A stretch of DNA of 9,184 nucleotides from positions 1 to 9,184 of the forward strand of contig DKOG01000114.1 in assembly GCA_002469915.1 (NCBI GenBank), read 5' to 3'. The position numbers and the translations under genes were made by a program. Shown piece by piece: positions 1 to 8,132 of this stretch; the stretch's first letter is position 1; every line of letters starts with the position of its first letter. Origin of the DNA: Bacteroidetes bacterium UBA7368. Lineage in GTDB: Bacteria > Bacteroidota > Rhodothermia > Rhodothermales > UBA10348. Below the pieces are notes generated by a model. That model worked only from the letters and a program-made list of their open reading frames with translations. It did not search any database and had not been told where the DNA came from.

Positions 1-91
1 CGAAAACCCCGGATCAAAAGCGCGGAAAGGGGAAGAGCTTGGAATTACGGTTCTGTCTGAAGATGATCTGATTTCATTGGCCAAATCATAA
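1..91 (+). CDS. ligA: C-terminal end of a BRCT-domain protein, probably NAD-dependent DNA ligase
   Basis: Only the last 29 codons are present (reading frame from base 2, TAA at 89-91); the gene starts outside the window. The residues read ENPGSK near the left edge and then LGITVLSEDD. This is the usual end of a BRCT domain as found at the C-terminus of bacterial LigA: a Gly-Ser-Lys turn, a helix, then ELG-(I/V)-x-(I/V)-hydroxyl-E followed by a last short helix. LigA seals nicks in DNA during replication and repair, using NAD+. Other BRCT proteins cannot be excluded from so short a piece. The stop lies 4 bp before the symporter start, so the two genes are probably co-transcribed. Confidence 0.68.
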   Translation, partial: ENPGSKARKGEELGITVLSEDDLISLAKS

Positions 92-95
92 CGTT

Positions 96-1616
96 ATGCT
101 TCATCCTCTCGATTATGTTGTAATCGTGCTGTACCTAAGCGGTGTCGTTTATTTTGGAATCCGATCAGCCGGACGCCAACAAACGACCAGAGATTACTTT
201 TTAGGATCTCGCGAGTTACCGTGGTGGGCAATCTCGTTTTCTATCGTTGCTACAGAGACGAGTACGCTAACTGTTATTGGAATCCCAGCAGTGGCCTACG
301 GCGGGACGATGACCTTTTTTCAGTTGACCTTTGGTTACTTATTGGGTCGAGTTGTTGTAGCCTTTTTGTTTCTGCCCCGATATATGGCTGGAGACATGCA
401 AACAGCGTACACCTATTTGGGTGAGCGGTTTGGGGTGCGCATGCAGCGGCTTTCTTCCGTTACGTTTCTAGGAACGAGATTACTGGCCGATGGCGTTCGC
501 TTATTTGCGACCGCTATTCCAATTAGAATTATAGCACTAAGTGCTGGAGTTGATCTTGGGTACCCCATGATTATTCTGGGCATCGGGATTCTGACAGCTA
601 TTTATACATATGTCGGCGGATTTAAAGCCGTCGTCTGGATGGATGTAGTTCAGATGTCGGTCTATTTGGTAGGTGCCATTGTGACCATTGGGCTGTTACT
701 GGGTGCGCTACCCGCTGGAGCTTGGTCCGATATCACGCAAGCGGGAAAGGCACAGGTATTTTTCGCCGATTTCAGTCTACAGGCTATTCTCACGCAGCCT
801 TACGTCCTAATTACGGCTGTAATTGGGGGAGGCGTCTTTTCCATGGCTTCTCATGGGACGGATCAACTCATTGTGCAACGGTTGTTGTCCTGTAAAGACT
901 TAGGAGATGCGCGTAAGGCGCTCATCGGTAGTGCTTTCTTTGTCATGGGACAGTTTGCCGTGTTCTTGATTGTTGGGGCGCTGTTGTGGGCATTCTACGA
1001 TGGGGCATCTGCTGCACAACTTGGCCTTGGCCGATTGGATGAGGTATTCCCTAAATACATAATTGAACAGCTTCCCGTTGGCGTCGCGGGCCTCGTGCTA
1101 GCTGGTATACTTGCGGCGGCAATGAGCACCCTTTCATCTTCCCTCAACGCATTGGCTTCTTCGTCCATTACTGACCTGTTCGGCTCCTATTTCTCTAAAA
1201 AGGATGACGCCGTGACATTGAAGATGTCTCGGTATATGACCCTTGGGTGGGCCCTGGTCTTTGTTTTTTTTGCCACCTTGTTCGAGTCTAGGCAGAACCC
1301 AGTAGTTGAGCTCGGGCTTTCCATTGCCTCCTTTACATACGGTTCTCTGCTAGGCGCATTTTTGTTGGGGCAGTTGGTGAAACGCGTTCAGGAGCCGGAT
1401 GCGCTCATCGCATTTGTAGTTGGCGTGATAGCCATGATATTGATCATATTCGGAGTCTGGATTACTCCAGACGGCTCTTGGATGTTCATGTTGAATCCAG
1501 AGGAGCAAACCAAAGTAGCCTTATCCCTTTCTCCTATTGCGTGGCCTTGGTACACAGCAATAGGGTCTGGAATCACCATTCTGATAGGATCCTTGCTATC
1601 TCTGATGCATAGGTAG
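96..1616 (+). CDS. sodium:solute symporter family (SSS/SSF) transporter
   Basis: This 506-aa inner-membrane protein is of normal length for the SSS family, which couples Na+ entry to uptake of sugars, amino acids, organic acids or similar solutes. It is hydrophobic throughout, with about 13 likely membrane segments. Family marks, in order, are DYFLGSRELPWW (residues 33-44) just before the broken first core helix with ATETSTLT (52-59), GRVVVAFLFLPRY (84-96), GGFKAVVWMDVVQ (174-186), TDQLIVQRLLSCKD (255-268), and AGILAAAMSTLSSSLN (336-351). The Ser cluster at 347-349 corresponds to the conserved Na2-site serines of vSGLT. The substrate cannot be read from the sequence. The ATG at 96 was chosen because it gives the full N-terminal helix and lies 4 bp after the upstream stop; no Shine-Dalgarno is seen, as is usual in Bacteroidota-like bacteria. 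It is followed after 5 bp by the PgpH-like gene. Confidence 0.93.
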   Translation: MLHPLDYVVIVLYLSGVVYFGIRSAGRQQTTRDYFLGSRELPWWAISFSIVATETSTLTVIGIPAVAYGGTMTFFQLTFGYLLGRVVVAFLFLPRYMAGDMQTAYTYLGERFGVRMQRLSSVTFLGTRLLADGVRLFATAIPIRIIALSAGVDLGYPMIILGIGILTAIYTYVGGFKAVVWMDVVQMSVYLVGAIVTIGLLLGALPAGAWSDITQAGKAQVFFADFSLQAILTQPYVLITAVIGGGVFSMASHGTDQLIVQRLLSCKDLGDARKALIGSAFFVMGQFAVFLIVGALLWAFYDGASAAQLGLGRLDEVFPKYIIEQLPVGVAGLVLAGILAAAMSTLSSSLNALASSSITDLFGSYFSKKDDAVTLKMSRYMTLGWALVFVFFATLFESRQNPVVELGLSIASFTYGSLLGAFLLGQLVKRVQEPDALIAFVVGVIAMILIIFGVWITPDGSWMFMLNPEEQTKVALSLSPIAWPWYTAIGSGITILIGSLLSLMHR

Positions 1617-1621
1617 CTCAT

Positions 1622-4006
1622 ATGTCAATTTTACGACGCATACCATTTTTTAAACCAGCCGTGCGGCCGGTTGGCGATAAGCTGGAGTTGGGAGATACAA
1701 CGGCTTCCTCCAGAAAACTGAAGCGCAATATCTTAAAGACGCTGATCATTTCGACCGTCATCATTGCTGCAATGGCCGTGTATCCACGTGGTCAAGTATA
1801 TGAGTACACCGTAACAATTGAGGATATCTGGCAGCAAGAAAACCTTCAGGCTCCGTTCCAATTTGCCATTCGAAAGCCTCAGGACTCCTTGAAGGCGGAA
1901 AGGGATAGCGTCCGGCAATTTACCGAACCGATATTTTCGAGAGATAACACCGTGGCCCAAAAGGTGGCTCTCAAAGCAGATTCCATCCAGGCTGGTTTCA
2001 ATCGGGTATTCGAGCAGTATGGTGCGTACCAGTTTAATTTATTACGAGGACAATTCGAGGCTGCTCTTGCGGACTCTGTAATTTACCTCAGTATGCGTGA
2101 CAGCCTAAATTATCAGTTTTCTGAATCCGTGTGGCAGAAACTACTTCGTGCCTATGCAAATTCGGTTACCGGTCTTGTTGTCACGTCTCGTAGTCAGCAG
2201 CGCGGGCCTCGACTCGATGAAGCTTACTTGGCAGAAGCTGAAGTGTTAGCCAACACCTACTACGAGATGGGGGTGATGGATGTTAGTAAGGCTCAGATTA
2301 CAGCAGATCGAATTGATATTCGAGTCGATGACGATAACAGTCATTTTTATCGAGACTTAGAAGACGTTTTTGGTTTAGACAATGCCATTCGTGCCGGCGT
2401 GGGTATTCTTACGGCGAGTTGGCAAAATTCTGATCAGGTTCGACTTGCCGTGACCACGGTGCTATTTCAACGACTGATCATTCCCAATCTCAAGTTCGGT
2501 GAAGAAGCGACATCGACGCTAATCGCTTCTCGTTTAAATGAGATATTACCTACCGAGGGGCTGGTTCGAGAAAATGAGGTGATCGTTCGTCGTGGCGATA
2601 TTGTTACCGCAGAGATCCACCAAGAGTTGGTTTCCTTAGAAGCCGAGCTTAACGAACGGGCTGGAACACAGGTCAGGTGGAAAACGACATTGGGACAGTT
2701 GATTTTGACCCTTTCAACGTTTCTAATCTTCTTTTTATACCTCTATTTACTTCGTCGTCCCATCTTTGATGACAACAAGATGGTCTTTCTGATTGTGTTG
2801 CTGTTTTTGGGCGTAATAGGTGTTTACGGAGTCGCCTTGAGGGCGGCCCTACTGGACATGTATGTTGTGCCGGTAGCGATCGTGGCCATTCTGCTAACGG
2901 TGATCTTTGATTCTAGGGTAGCTCTTTTTGGAGCCCTAACGTTGGCAATGCTAGGTGGTCACCTGCTCAACTATGATTTCGCCTTCCTCTTTTCCACCGT
3001 GTTTGCCAGTACGTTGGGTATTTTTAGTGTTCGCGACATTAGAAATAGAGGTCAGTTCTTCATTAGTGCCAGTATCGTGTTTGGGGCCTATATGACCATT
3101 CTGTGCGCTAATTTTCTGTTACAGAATAAGCCCATAGACCGTTTTTTCGATGAGACCGTGTTTTTGGCCATCAACGCGATTCTAATGCTCTTGGCCTATC
3201 CGGCTTTGTGGATTTTTGAGCGCGCTTTCGGCATTACTACCGACCTTACGCTACTTGAACTTTCAGATACGAACCACCCCATTTTGAAGGAATTGAGCAT
3301 GAAGGCTCCTGGCACATTTAATCATGTGCTGCAGGTTGCTAATATTGCCGAGGCGGCGGCTGCCGCGATTGGTGCTAATGCACTTTTGACGCGCGTTGGG
3401 GCGCTCTATCATGATATCGGTAAAATGGTCAAGCCCGAGTATTTTATTGAAAATCAGCGAGGTGGGGTGAATCCTCATGATGGTCTCAAACCACGAATGA
3501 GCGTGCTCATTATTGCGAATCATGTGAAAGAAGGCTTAGATCTAGCTAAGAAAATCCGGTTGCCAGAACAGATTCAGGATTTCATTCCCATGCATCATGG
3601 AACGACTCGTATTGAATATTTCTACCGCCGTGCATTGGATCAGCACAAGGAGGGAGATGCGGAGGTTCAGGAATCAGAATATCGTTACCCAGGTCCTATC
3701 CCGACGAGTAAGGAAACGTCCATATTGATGCTGGCAGATTCCGTTGAAGCCGCAAGTCGGGCCATGGATAATCCGACCCATAAGCGGCTTCAGGGACTCA
3801 TTGATGGAATAGTCAATGCTCGACGAGAAGATGGCCAGCTAGATAATACCGACCTGACATTCACAGAGTTGAATATCATCAAGGAGACATTTCTGAATAT
3901 CCTGTTGGGCATATTCCACGTTCGTGTAAAATATCCGGGTGAAGAGGATTCAGAAAAGGATGATAAAGCCTCAGGGAGTGGCGCTGCGAACACGCTCAAC
4001 GGATGA
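1622..4006 (+). CDS. pgpH: 7TM-HD (HDIG) membrane phosphodiesterase, PgpH family, predicted cyclic-di-AMP hydrolase
   Basis: The 794-aa protein has the complete PgpH/YqfF architecture. It has a short cytoplasmic N-terminus, a membrane helix at about 38-54, an extracytoplasmic 7TMR-HDED domain (about 57-350), seven membrane helices (about 355-533), and a cytoplasmic HD domain (about 555-770). The metal ligands all seem intact: His568, the His597-Asp598 pair in YHDIGK, His634 (ANHV), His658-His659 (MHHGTT) and Asp706 (LADSVEAASR). In Listeria the family hydrolyses cyclic-di-AMP to pApA and so affects potassium balance, osmotic stress and cell-wall state; that role here is inferred from family membership. 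The C-terminal 22 residues are an acidic, Gly/Ser-rich tail. The start lies 5 bp after the symporter stop; an AGG about 10 bases upstream is at best a weak ribosome site. The last 11 codons and the stop overlap the convergent gntR gene. Confidence 0.93.
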   Translation: MSILRRIPFFKPAVRPVGDKLELGDTTASSRKLKRNILKTLIISTVIIAAMAVYPRGQVYEYTVTIEDIWQQENLQAPFQFAIRKPQDSLKAERDSVRQFTEPIFSRDNTVAQKVALKADSIQAGFNRVFEQYGAYQFNLLRGQFEAALADSVIYLSMRDSLNYQFSESVWQKLLRAYANSVTGLVVTSRSQQRGPRLDEAYLAEAEVLANTYYEMGVMDVSKAQITADRIDIRVDDDNSHFYRDLEDVFGLDNAIRAGVGILTASWQNSDQVRLAVTTVLFQRLIIPNLKFGEEATSTLIASRLNEILPTEGLVRENEVIVRRGDIVTAEIHQELVSLEAELNERAGTQVRWKTTLGQLILTLSTFLIFFLYLYLLRRPIFDDNKMVFLIVLLFLGVIGVYGVALRAALLDMYVVPVAIVAILLTVIFDSRVALFGALTLAMLGGHLLNYDFAFLFSTVFASTLGIFSVRDIRNRGQFFISASIVFGAYMTILCANFLLQNKPIDRFFDETVFLAINAILMLLAYPALWIFERAFGITTDLTLLELSDTNHPILKELSMKAPGTFNHVLQVANIAEAAAAAIGANALLTRVGALYHDIGKMVKPEYFIENQRGGVNPHDGLKPRMSVLIIANHVKEGLDLAKKIRLPEQIQDFIPMHHGTTRIEYFYRRALDQHKEGDAEVQESEYRYPGPIPTSKETSILMLADSVEAASRAMDNPTHKRLQGLIDGIVNARREDGQLDNTDLTFTELNIIKETFLNILLGIFHVRVKYPGEEDSEKDDKASGSGAANTLNG

Positions 4007-4888
4007 TTGTGCCAGAGAAAGCGTGAGCTTAACGTGATGAGATGCACGGTCTAAAAAAGGCCGAACAGTGCGATGTGCGCCTTCGGTGTAGACGAGTAGA
4101 TCACACTGCCGAATGAGAGAAGATAGGTAGGAATCGCCGTCATCCACAGAAACGGCCAGTATCTGTCCTGCAAACTTGGTGATCGACTTCAAGTCACTTG
4201 AGAGGGGACCAATTGCATCAGGGTATCGGCATACGAGCCCAAGTGTCTCGTGGTCCATTAGCCGCGAAATAGCTCCCAGCGCTTTTTCGTCTAAGTCGAA
4301 AGCCACTCCTAGGATATCTGAGCGTGAATTACTGACTAGTGCTTGTTTCACGTTCATGAACGGGACGAGTAAGACGTCGGCATCCGTATGCTTCGATAGT
4401 TCGTTCAACGTGCATGAGAGACATTCTCGTTGAAACGTAGTCGCTAATTGAATGGCACAAGCTTGTCCCAGTTCTTTGTAGGGCGCTGCGATTACAAGTT
4501 TGGTGTGCACGTCCGTAGCATTAAGCAACTCCATCTGTTCCGAAAAGAGGTATTCAATCTCATCCTCGTCAAGACCTAGTCCAACTGCATTGCGAAGGGC
4601 CGAGCCTAGAATTGAAGCACCCTGTTCCATACGTTCAGACTTGCTTAGGGGATCAGCATCTTGAACGGTGTATCCCGTTCCAGTTTTCGCTGCAATTAAG
4701 CCTTCCTTGGCAAGCTCTGCATAGGCTTTGCGTACGGTATGGAAAGAAATCCCCAATTGGTTAGCCATACTTCTAGTGGCCGGTAGCGTGTCTCCAACGC
4801 GAAATTTGCCATTGCCGATTCGGAACCGGATCGCATCGGAAACCTGCTTGTGAATCGGAGTGCCGGACTGTCTGTCGATGTCAATCAT
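3971..4888 (-). CDS. GntR-type transcriptional regulator with an unassigned C-terminal domain
   Basis: This 305-aa protein begins with a clear GntR winged helix-turn-helix (residues about 1-76): TPIHKQVSDAI, then VGDTLPATRSMANQLGIS with the recognition helix near FHTVRKAYAEL, and the wing IAAKTGTGYTV. This start matches YtrA-like GntR proteins. The remaining 225 residues are not an obvious FCD, UTRA or aminotransferase (MocR) domain. They show alternating strand-helix segments, for example TKLVIAAPY (129-137), ADVLLVPF (170-177), DILGVAF (191-197), AGQILAVSV (240-248) and CDLLVYT (262-268). This suggests an alpha/beta, perhaps periplasmic-binding-protein-like, sensor fold; that is inference. 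It is the last gene of the minus-strand cluster, 11 bp after the membrane-protein gene, so it probably regulates this operon. Its 3' end overlaps pgpH by 36 bp. Confidence 0.85.
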   Translation of the reverse strand: MIDIDRQSGTPIHKQVSDAIRFRIGNGKFRVGDTLPATRSMANQLGISFHTVRKAYAELAKEGLIAAKTGTGYTVQDADPLSKSERMEQGASILGSALRNAVGLGLDEDEIEYLFSEQMELLNATDVHTKLVIAAPYKELGQACAIQLATTFQRECLSCTLNELSKHTDADVLLVPFMNVKQALVSNSRSDILGVAFDLDEKALGAISRLMDHETLGLVCRYPDAIGPLSSDLKSITKFAGQILAVSVDDGDSYLSSLIRQCDLLVYTEGAHRTVRPFLDRASHHVKLTLSLAQSSVERVRSATP

Positions 4889-4899
4889 GTATCAAAATA

Positions 4900-5406
4900 T
4901 TAATCTGCCGCGGAAAAGGTAGATTTTTGTAGCTCCATCATCAGTTCAGGCCAGTGGTCCCAATGAGATCGGACCAGTCTGTAGTCTTCGAGCCCGAGCG
5001 TGATAACAGCATGATCGCGTCCCGCCTCGAAATTAAGGAGCAATTTCCACGGCAGCTGTTCGCGTGGCTCAGATGCTGAGTGCACAGTGCGAATAGAAAC
5101 CTTATCTCCATGGATTGCGATTTCACATATCTGACCTGTTATCTGAATCCAAGTCCATAGAGAAGCGACTCCCAATGCAATGGGGAAGCCAATGTACAAG
5201 AAGGCTAGCACAGGTAATCCCTCCAACATTCCGATTAGTGTCCCGACCATGACGGGAAGCATTGAAATGCCCAGTGGTTGGACGAGACGCGCTCCAAACA
5301 CGTTATGTCTAAGTCGCTGACCGGGATGGTGCAGCGAAGAAAACAGCACGGTTTCAGCGGATCCGGTATGAATACTCTCCGGATAGGTTGATCCTTGAGA
5401 ACTCAT
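4900..5406 (-). CDS. small membrane protein: two helices plus a possible PH-like domain
   Basis: I do not recognise a named family for this 168-aa protein. A polar N-terminus of about 43 residues is followed by two hydrophobic segments (about 44-62 and 64-87) separated by a very short turn (LEGLP). A soluble C-terminal part (about 92-160) follows. It is strand-rich (ICEIAIHGDKVSIRT, then QLPWKLLLNFEA and AVITLGLEDYRLV) and ends in an amphipathic helix (HWDHWPELMMELQ). Two close helices followed by several strands and a closing helix recall bacterial PH-like (bPH/YcxB-like) membrane proteins; this is a structural guess. Its ATG shares one base with the TAA of the upstream dehydrogenase gene (TAATG), which points to translational coupling and supports this start. 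Its presence inside a catabolic operon has no obvious explanation. Confidence 0.8.
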   Translation of the reverse strand: MSSQGSTYPESIHTGSAETVLFSSLHHPGQRLRHNVFGARLVQPLGISMLPVMVGTLIGMLEGLPVLAFLYIGFPIALGVASLWTWIQITGQICEIAIHGDKVSIRTVHSASEPREQLPWKLLLNFEAGRDHAVITLGLEDYRLVRSHWDHWPELMMELQKSTFSAAD

Positions 5407-6416
5407 TATCGAGTGCCGAAAGCCCGTAGAAGCGGGACGTCCTTAACTGTTTTTAGTCCCGGAGCCGCGTCTACAACGAGAGGGATGCCGTTTACGAGCG
5501 TGGCGACTGTGGCTGTGTCACCAAATATGCCTCCGTGGGCAACCAAGTGCATCGGAGGATCGCCATCAATAACAACCTCGTCGCGTGGGTTTTCAGCACC
5601 AACGAACATCTTAAGGTCTAAGGTTAGGAGTAGTTCATCACCATCATAGCCGTAAGCGTGGTGATGAATACCGGCAACCTGCCCTTTTTCAACCGTTAAA
5701 AACGGAGTTTCTACTTGCTTACCAGAGACTACGGGGTCTAAGTGTTCTTCAATTCGGTCGATATTCCATCCCAAACCATCGGCCACCATGCGGATAGACT
5801 CAACCAAGCCAATATGTCCGAAAAGACCGGTGGCCTTTTTCTCGGAAAACTCCGCTTCTGTAATACCTGCCCCAACTTTTCTTTGAAGCGGAAGCCGCCG
5901 GAAGCCAGCATCTACCTCACGGTTAATCACAATGGATTGCACTTCATTGCTAACGCCGGTGGCCATCAAGGCGAGAGCGTCCATAGCGTATCCTGGATTG
6001 ACACCGGTACCAAGCAACGTAACACCATTTTCGCGAGCAACTTGATCCAGTTCTTTCGAAACCTCAGGATGACGCTCGTAGGGATACGATAGCTCTTCTG
6101 TTGACGAAACCACGTGGGCACCATGCGATGCACACAGAATTAGTTGGTCGTACATCCGTGCCAGAAAGGAGGATGTTGTGTGTACAACAACATCAGGCTT
6201 CGTCTCGCTGAGCACACCGGCTGCGTCGCCAGAAATGATTACTCCCGTAGGCGTATCCAAGCCCAGCACATCAGCAACATCCTTTCCCACTTTGTCCGGA
6301 TCAATATCAATGGCCCCAACAAGGTTGATATGACCCGGCTTTGAAAGAAGGGTTTTCAGGCAGAGTTGGCCAATGGGCCCAACACCATATTGAACGACAT
6401 TAAACGATCTTGGCAT
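5406..6416 (-). CDS. NAD(P)-dependent amine dehydrogenase, 2,4-diaminopentanoate dehydrogenase/DapB-like family
   Basis: The 336-aa protein has an N-terminal Rossmann fold like dihydrodipicolinate reductase: VVQYGVGPIG (residues 7-16, with G11-x-G13-x-x-G16) and an acidic residue at the end of strand 2 (AIDIDP, Asp37), then DVVVHTTSS (75-83) and VVSSTEELSYPY (102-113). The middle and C-terminal parts carry marks of the 2,4-diaminopentanoate dehydrogenase group, namely GTGVNPGYAMDAL (136-148), RRLPLQRKVGAG (173-184) and the final AAPGLKTVKDVPL (317-329). Known members oxidatively deaminate 2,4-diaminopentanoate in ornithine fermentation. They resemble DapB but are longer and are not lysine-biosynthesis enzymes. 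No ornithine aminomutase gene is visible nearby, so the substrate is open. The gene starts 17 bp after the pruA stop and is coupled by TAATG to the next gene. Automatic pipelines may misname it dapB. Confidence 0.85.
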   Translation of the reverse strand: MPRSFNVVQYGVGPIGQLCLKTLLSKPGHINLVGAIDIDPDKVGKDVADVLGLDTPTGVIISGDAAGVLSETKPDVVVHTTSSFLARMYDQLILCASHGAHVVSSTEELSYPYERHPEVSKELDQVARENGVTLLGTGVNPGYAMDALALMATGVSNEVQSIVINREVDAGFRRLPLQRKVGAGITEAEFSEKKATGLFGHIGLVESIRMVADGLGWNIDRIEEHLDPVVSGKQVETPFLTVEKGQVAGIHHHAYGYDGDELLLTLDLKMFVGAENPRDEVVIDGDPPMHLVAHGGIFGDTATVATLVNGIPLVVDAAPGLKTVKDVPLLRAFGTR

Positions 6417-6433
6417 AGTGACAACCGATTAAA

Positions 6434-8083
6434 TTAGAGTTCGATATCTGTAGGATCATTCTCTAGGAAAGGATATCTGTAGTCTTTGGCTGGTACAAAG
6501 GTCTCTTTAATAGAACGAGCCGATGTCCAGCGGAGCAGGTTCTGAGGCGAGCCGGCCTTGTCATTGGTTCCAGATGCACGAGCGCCACCAAAGGGCTGTT
6601 GTCCGACAACAGCTCCAGTTGGTTTATCGTTTAGGTAGAAATTACCTGCGCAGTCATTGAGCACGTTTGTTGCATGCGTCAAGACACTGCGGTCCTGAGC
6701 AAATACAGCACCAGTGAGTGCAAACGGTGAAGTGTCGTTCAGCAGGATCAATGTCTCATCAAACTTGTCGTCATCATTAACGAAAATTGAAACCACAGGA
6801 CCAAAGATCTCCTCACACATGGTCCGGTACTTTGGATTTGTGGTTCTCAAAACGGTCGGTTCGATAAAGTATCCCACCTCGTCTGAGTAATTTCCACCGT
6901 GAACTACTTCCACATCCGGAGACGCTTTTGCTTCCGCGATGTATCCGGAGATAGAATCGTATGCAGAGCGATCAATAACCGCATTAACGAAGTTTGAGAA
7001 GTCTTCGACAGGTCCCATTTTGATGTCGTCAAGCTGTGCTTTGACGGTGTCCTTAATGGTTGGCCATAGCGATGCAGGTACGTACACGCGCGACGCTGCA
7101 GAGCATTTTTGACCTTGGTATTCAAATCCTCCACGCACAATGGCCGTTCCCACTGCAACTGGGTCTGCGCTCGGATGGGCTACAATGAAGTCCTTGCCAC
7201 CTGTTTCGCCCACAACCCTGGGATACGTTTTATACGTTTCCATATTATTGCCAATTGTGGACCACATGAAATTAAATGTCTTGGTCGACCCCGTGAAATG
7301 CAGACCGGTAAAGTGCTCAGATGAAAAAATTGAGTTTCCTACAACGGATCCGCGCCCAGGGATCATGTTAATCACTCCTTTAGGTAGTCCGGCTTCCTCG
7401 AGCATCTTGTACAGGTAGTAGGCCGAGTGCAACTGAGTCGATGATGGTTTCCACAGTACCGTGTTTCCCATCAGTGCCGGCGCAGTTGGAAGATTACCCG
7501 CAATGGACGTAAAGTTAAACGGGGTTACCGCAAAGACGAATCCTTCGAGGGCACGATACTGAACGCGATTCCAAATTCCAGGAGAGGAAATCGGCTGATC
7601 CTTGTAGATCTGCTCCATGAACTTGACGTTGAATCGAAAGAAATCAATCAGTTCGCACGCTGCATCGATTTCAGCCTGATACGGGTTTTTACTCTGACCC
7701 AGCATGGTTGATGCGTTAATTGTATCTCGCCAAGGGCCAGCGAGTAGATCGGCTGCTTTCAAAAAGATGGCAGCGCGGTCTGTCCAGTCCATATGCATCC
7801 AATCGTTACGCGCTGCAACGGCGGACGAAACGGCAGACTGTAGTTCATTCACTCCACACTGATGAGCCGTTCCAAGAAGTCGGGCGTGCTCATGTGGAGC
7901 ACGAATTTCTAAGGTTGTCCCGGTTCGAACTTCTTTGCCATCGATAAATGCCGGAATATCAATGTGCTCGTCCCGCATGGTCTTCATCGTAGAACGAAGA
8001 GATGCTCGTTCAGGTGAGCCCGGTGCGTACGAACGTACGGGTTCATTAATGGGCTCTGGCGTAGTGGGAAACATGTTATTCAT
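6434..8083 (-). CDS. pruA: L-glutamate gamma-semialdehyde (1-pyrroline-5-carboxylate) dehydrogenase
   Basis: This enzyme oxidises glutamate semialdehyde to glutamate with NAD+, the second step of proline degradation and the end of ornithine and arginine routes. It is a single-domain 549-aa form close in length to ALDH4A1, not the long PutA fusion. Visible marks are the cofactor-site PFNFTSIAGN (residues 188-197, Asn190), VLWKPSS (209-215), FTGST (263-267), the catalytic-site Glu293 in GETGGKD, and the nucleophile Cys327 in EYQGQKCSA. Others are EEIFGPV (424-430) and the P5CDH-specific ASGTNDKAGSPQNLLRW (503-519). It is the first gene of the minus-strand cluster. ATG at 8083 is the first start; the Met codon at 8074 (Met4) is also possible. 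No Shine-Dalgarno sits at the right distance. No proline dehydrogenase gene (putA/prodh) is in the window. Confidence 0.95.
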   Translation of the reverse strand: MNNMFPTTPEPINEPVRSYAPGSPERASLRSTMKTMRDEHIDIPAFIDGKEVRTGTTLEIRAPHEHARLLGTAHQCGVNELQSAVSSAVAARNDWMHMDWTDRAAIFLKAADLLAGPWRDTINASTMLGQSKNPYQAEIDAACELIDFFRFNVKFMEQIYKDQPISSPGIWNRVQYRALEGFVFAVTPFNFTSIAGNLPTAPALMGNTVLWKPSSTQLHSAYYLYKMLEEAGLPKGVINMIPGRGSVVGNSIFSSEHFTGLHFTGSTKTFNFMWSTIGNNMETYKTYPRVVGETGGKDFIVAHPSADPVAVGTAIVRGGFEYQGQKCSAASRVYVPASLWPTIKDTVKAQLDDIKMGPVEDFSNFVNAVIDRSAYDSISGYIAEAKASPDVEVVHGGNYSDEVGYFIEPTVLRTTNPKYRTMCEEIFGPVVSIFVNDDDKFDETLILLNDTSPFALTGAVFAQDRSVLTHATNVLNDCAGNFYLNDKPTGAVVGQQPFGGARASGTNDKAGSPQNLLRWTSARSIKETFVPAKDYRYPFLENDPTDIEL

Positions 8084-8132
8084 GATCAGTCGGACCGGTT
8101 TGAAACGTGAAAGGGATCTCTCCTTGTACCTT

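Noticed and set aside
5742..6092. 116-codon open frame on the plus strand inside the amine dehydrogenase gene
   Set aside because: It is antisense to a gene with clear family motifs, lacks recognisable features and looks like a shadow of codon bias.
5406..6416. Calling the DapB-like gene lysine-biosynthetic dihydrodipicolinate reductase
   Set aside because: At 336 aa it is longer than DapB, and it carries the NPGY and C-terminal motifs of the diaminopentanoate dehydrogenase group instead.
8118..8126. AAGGAG on the minus strand upstream of pruA, resembling a Shine-Dalgarno
   Set aside because: It lies about 37 bases before the pruA ATG and no start codon follows it at 5-9 bases, so it cannot act as the ribosome site.
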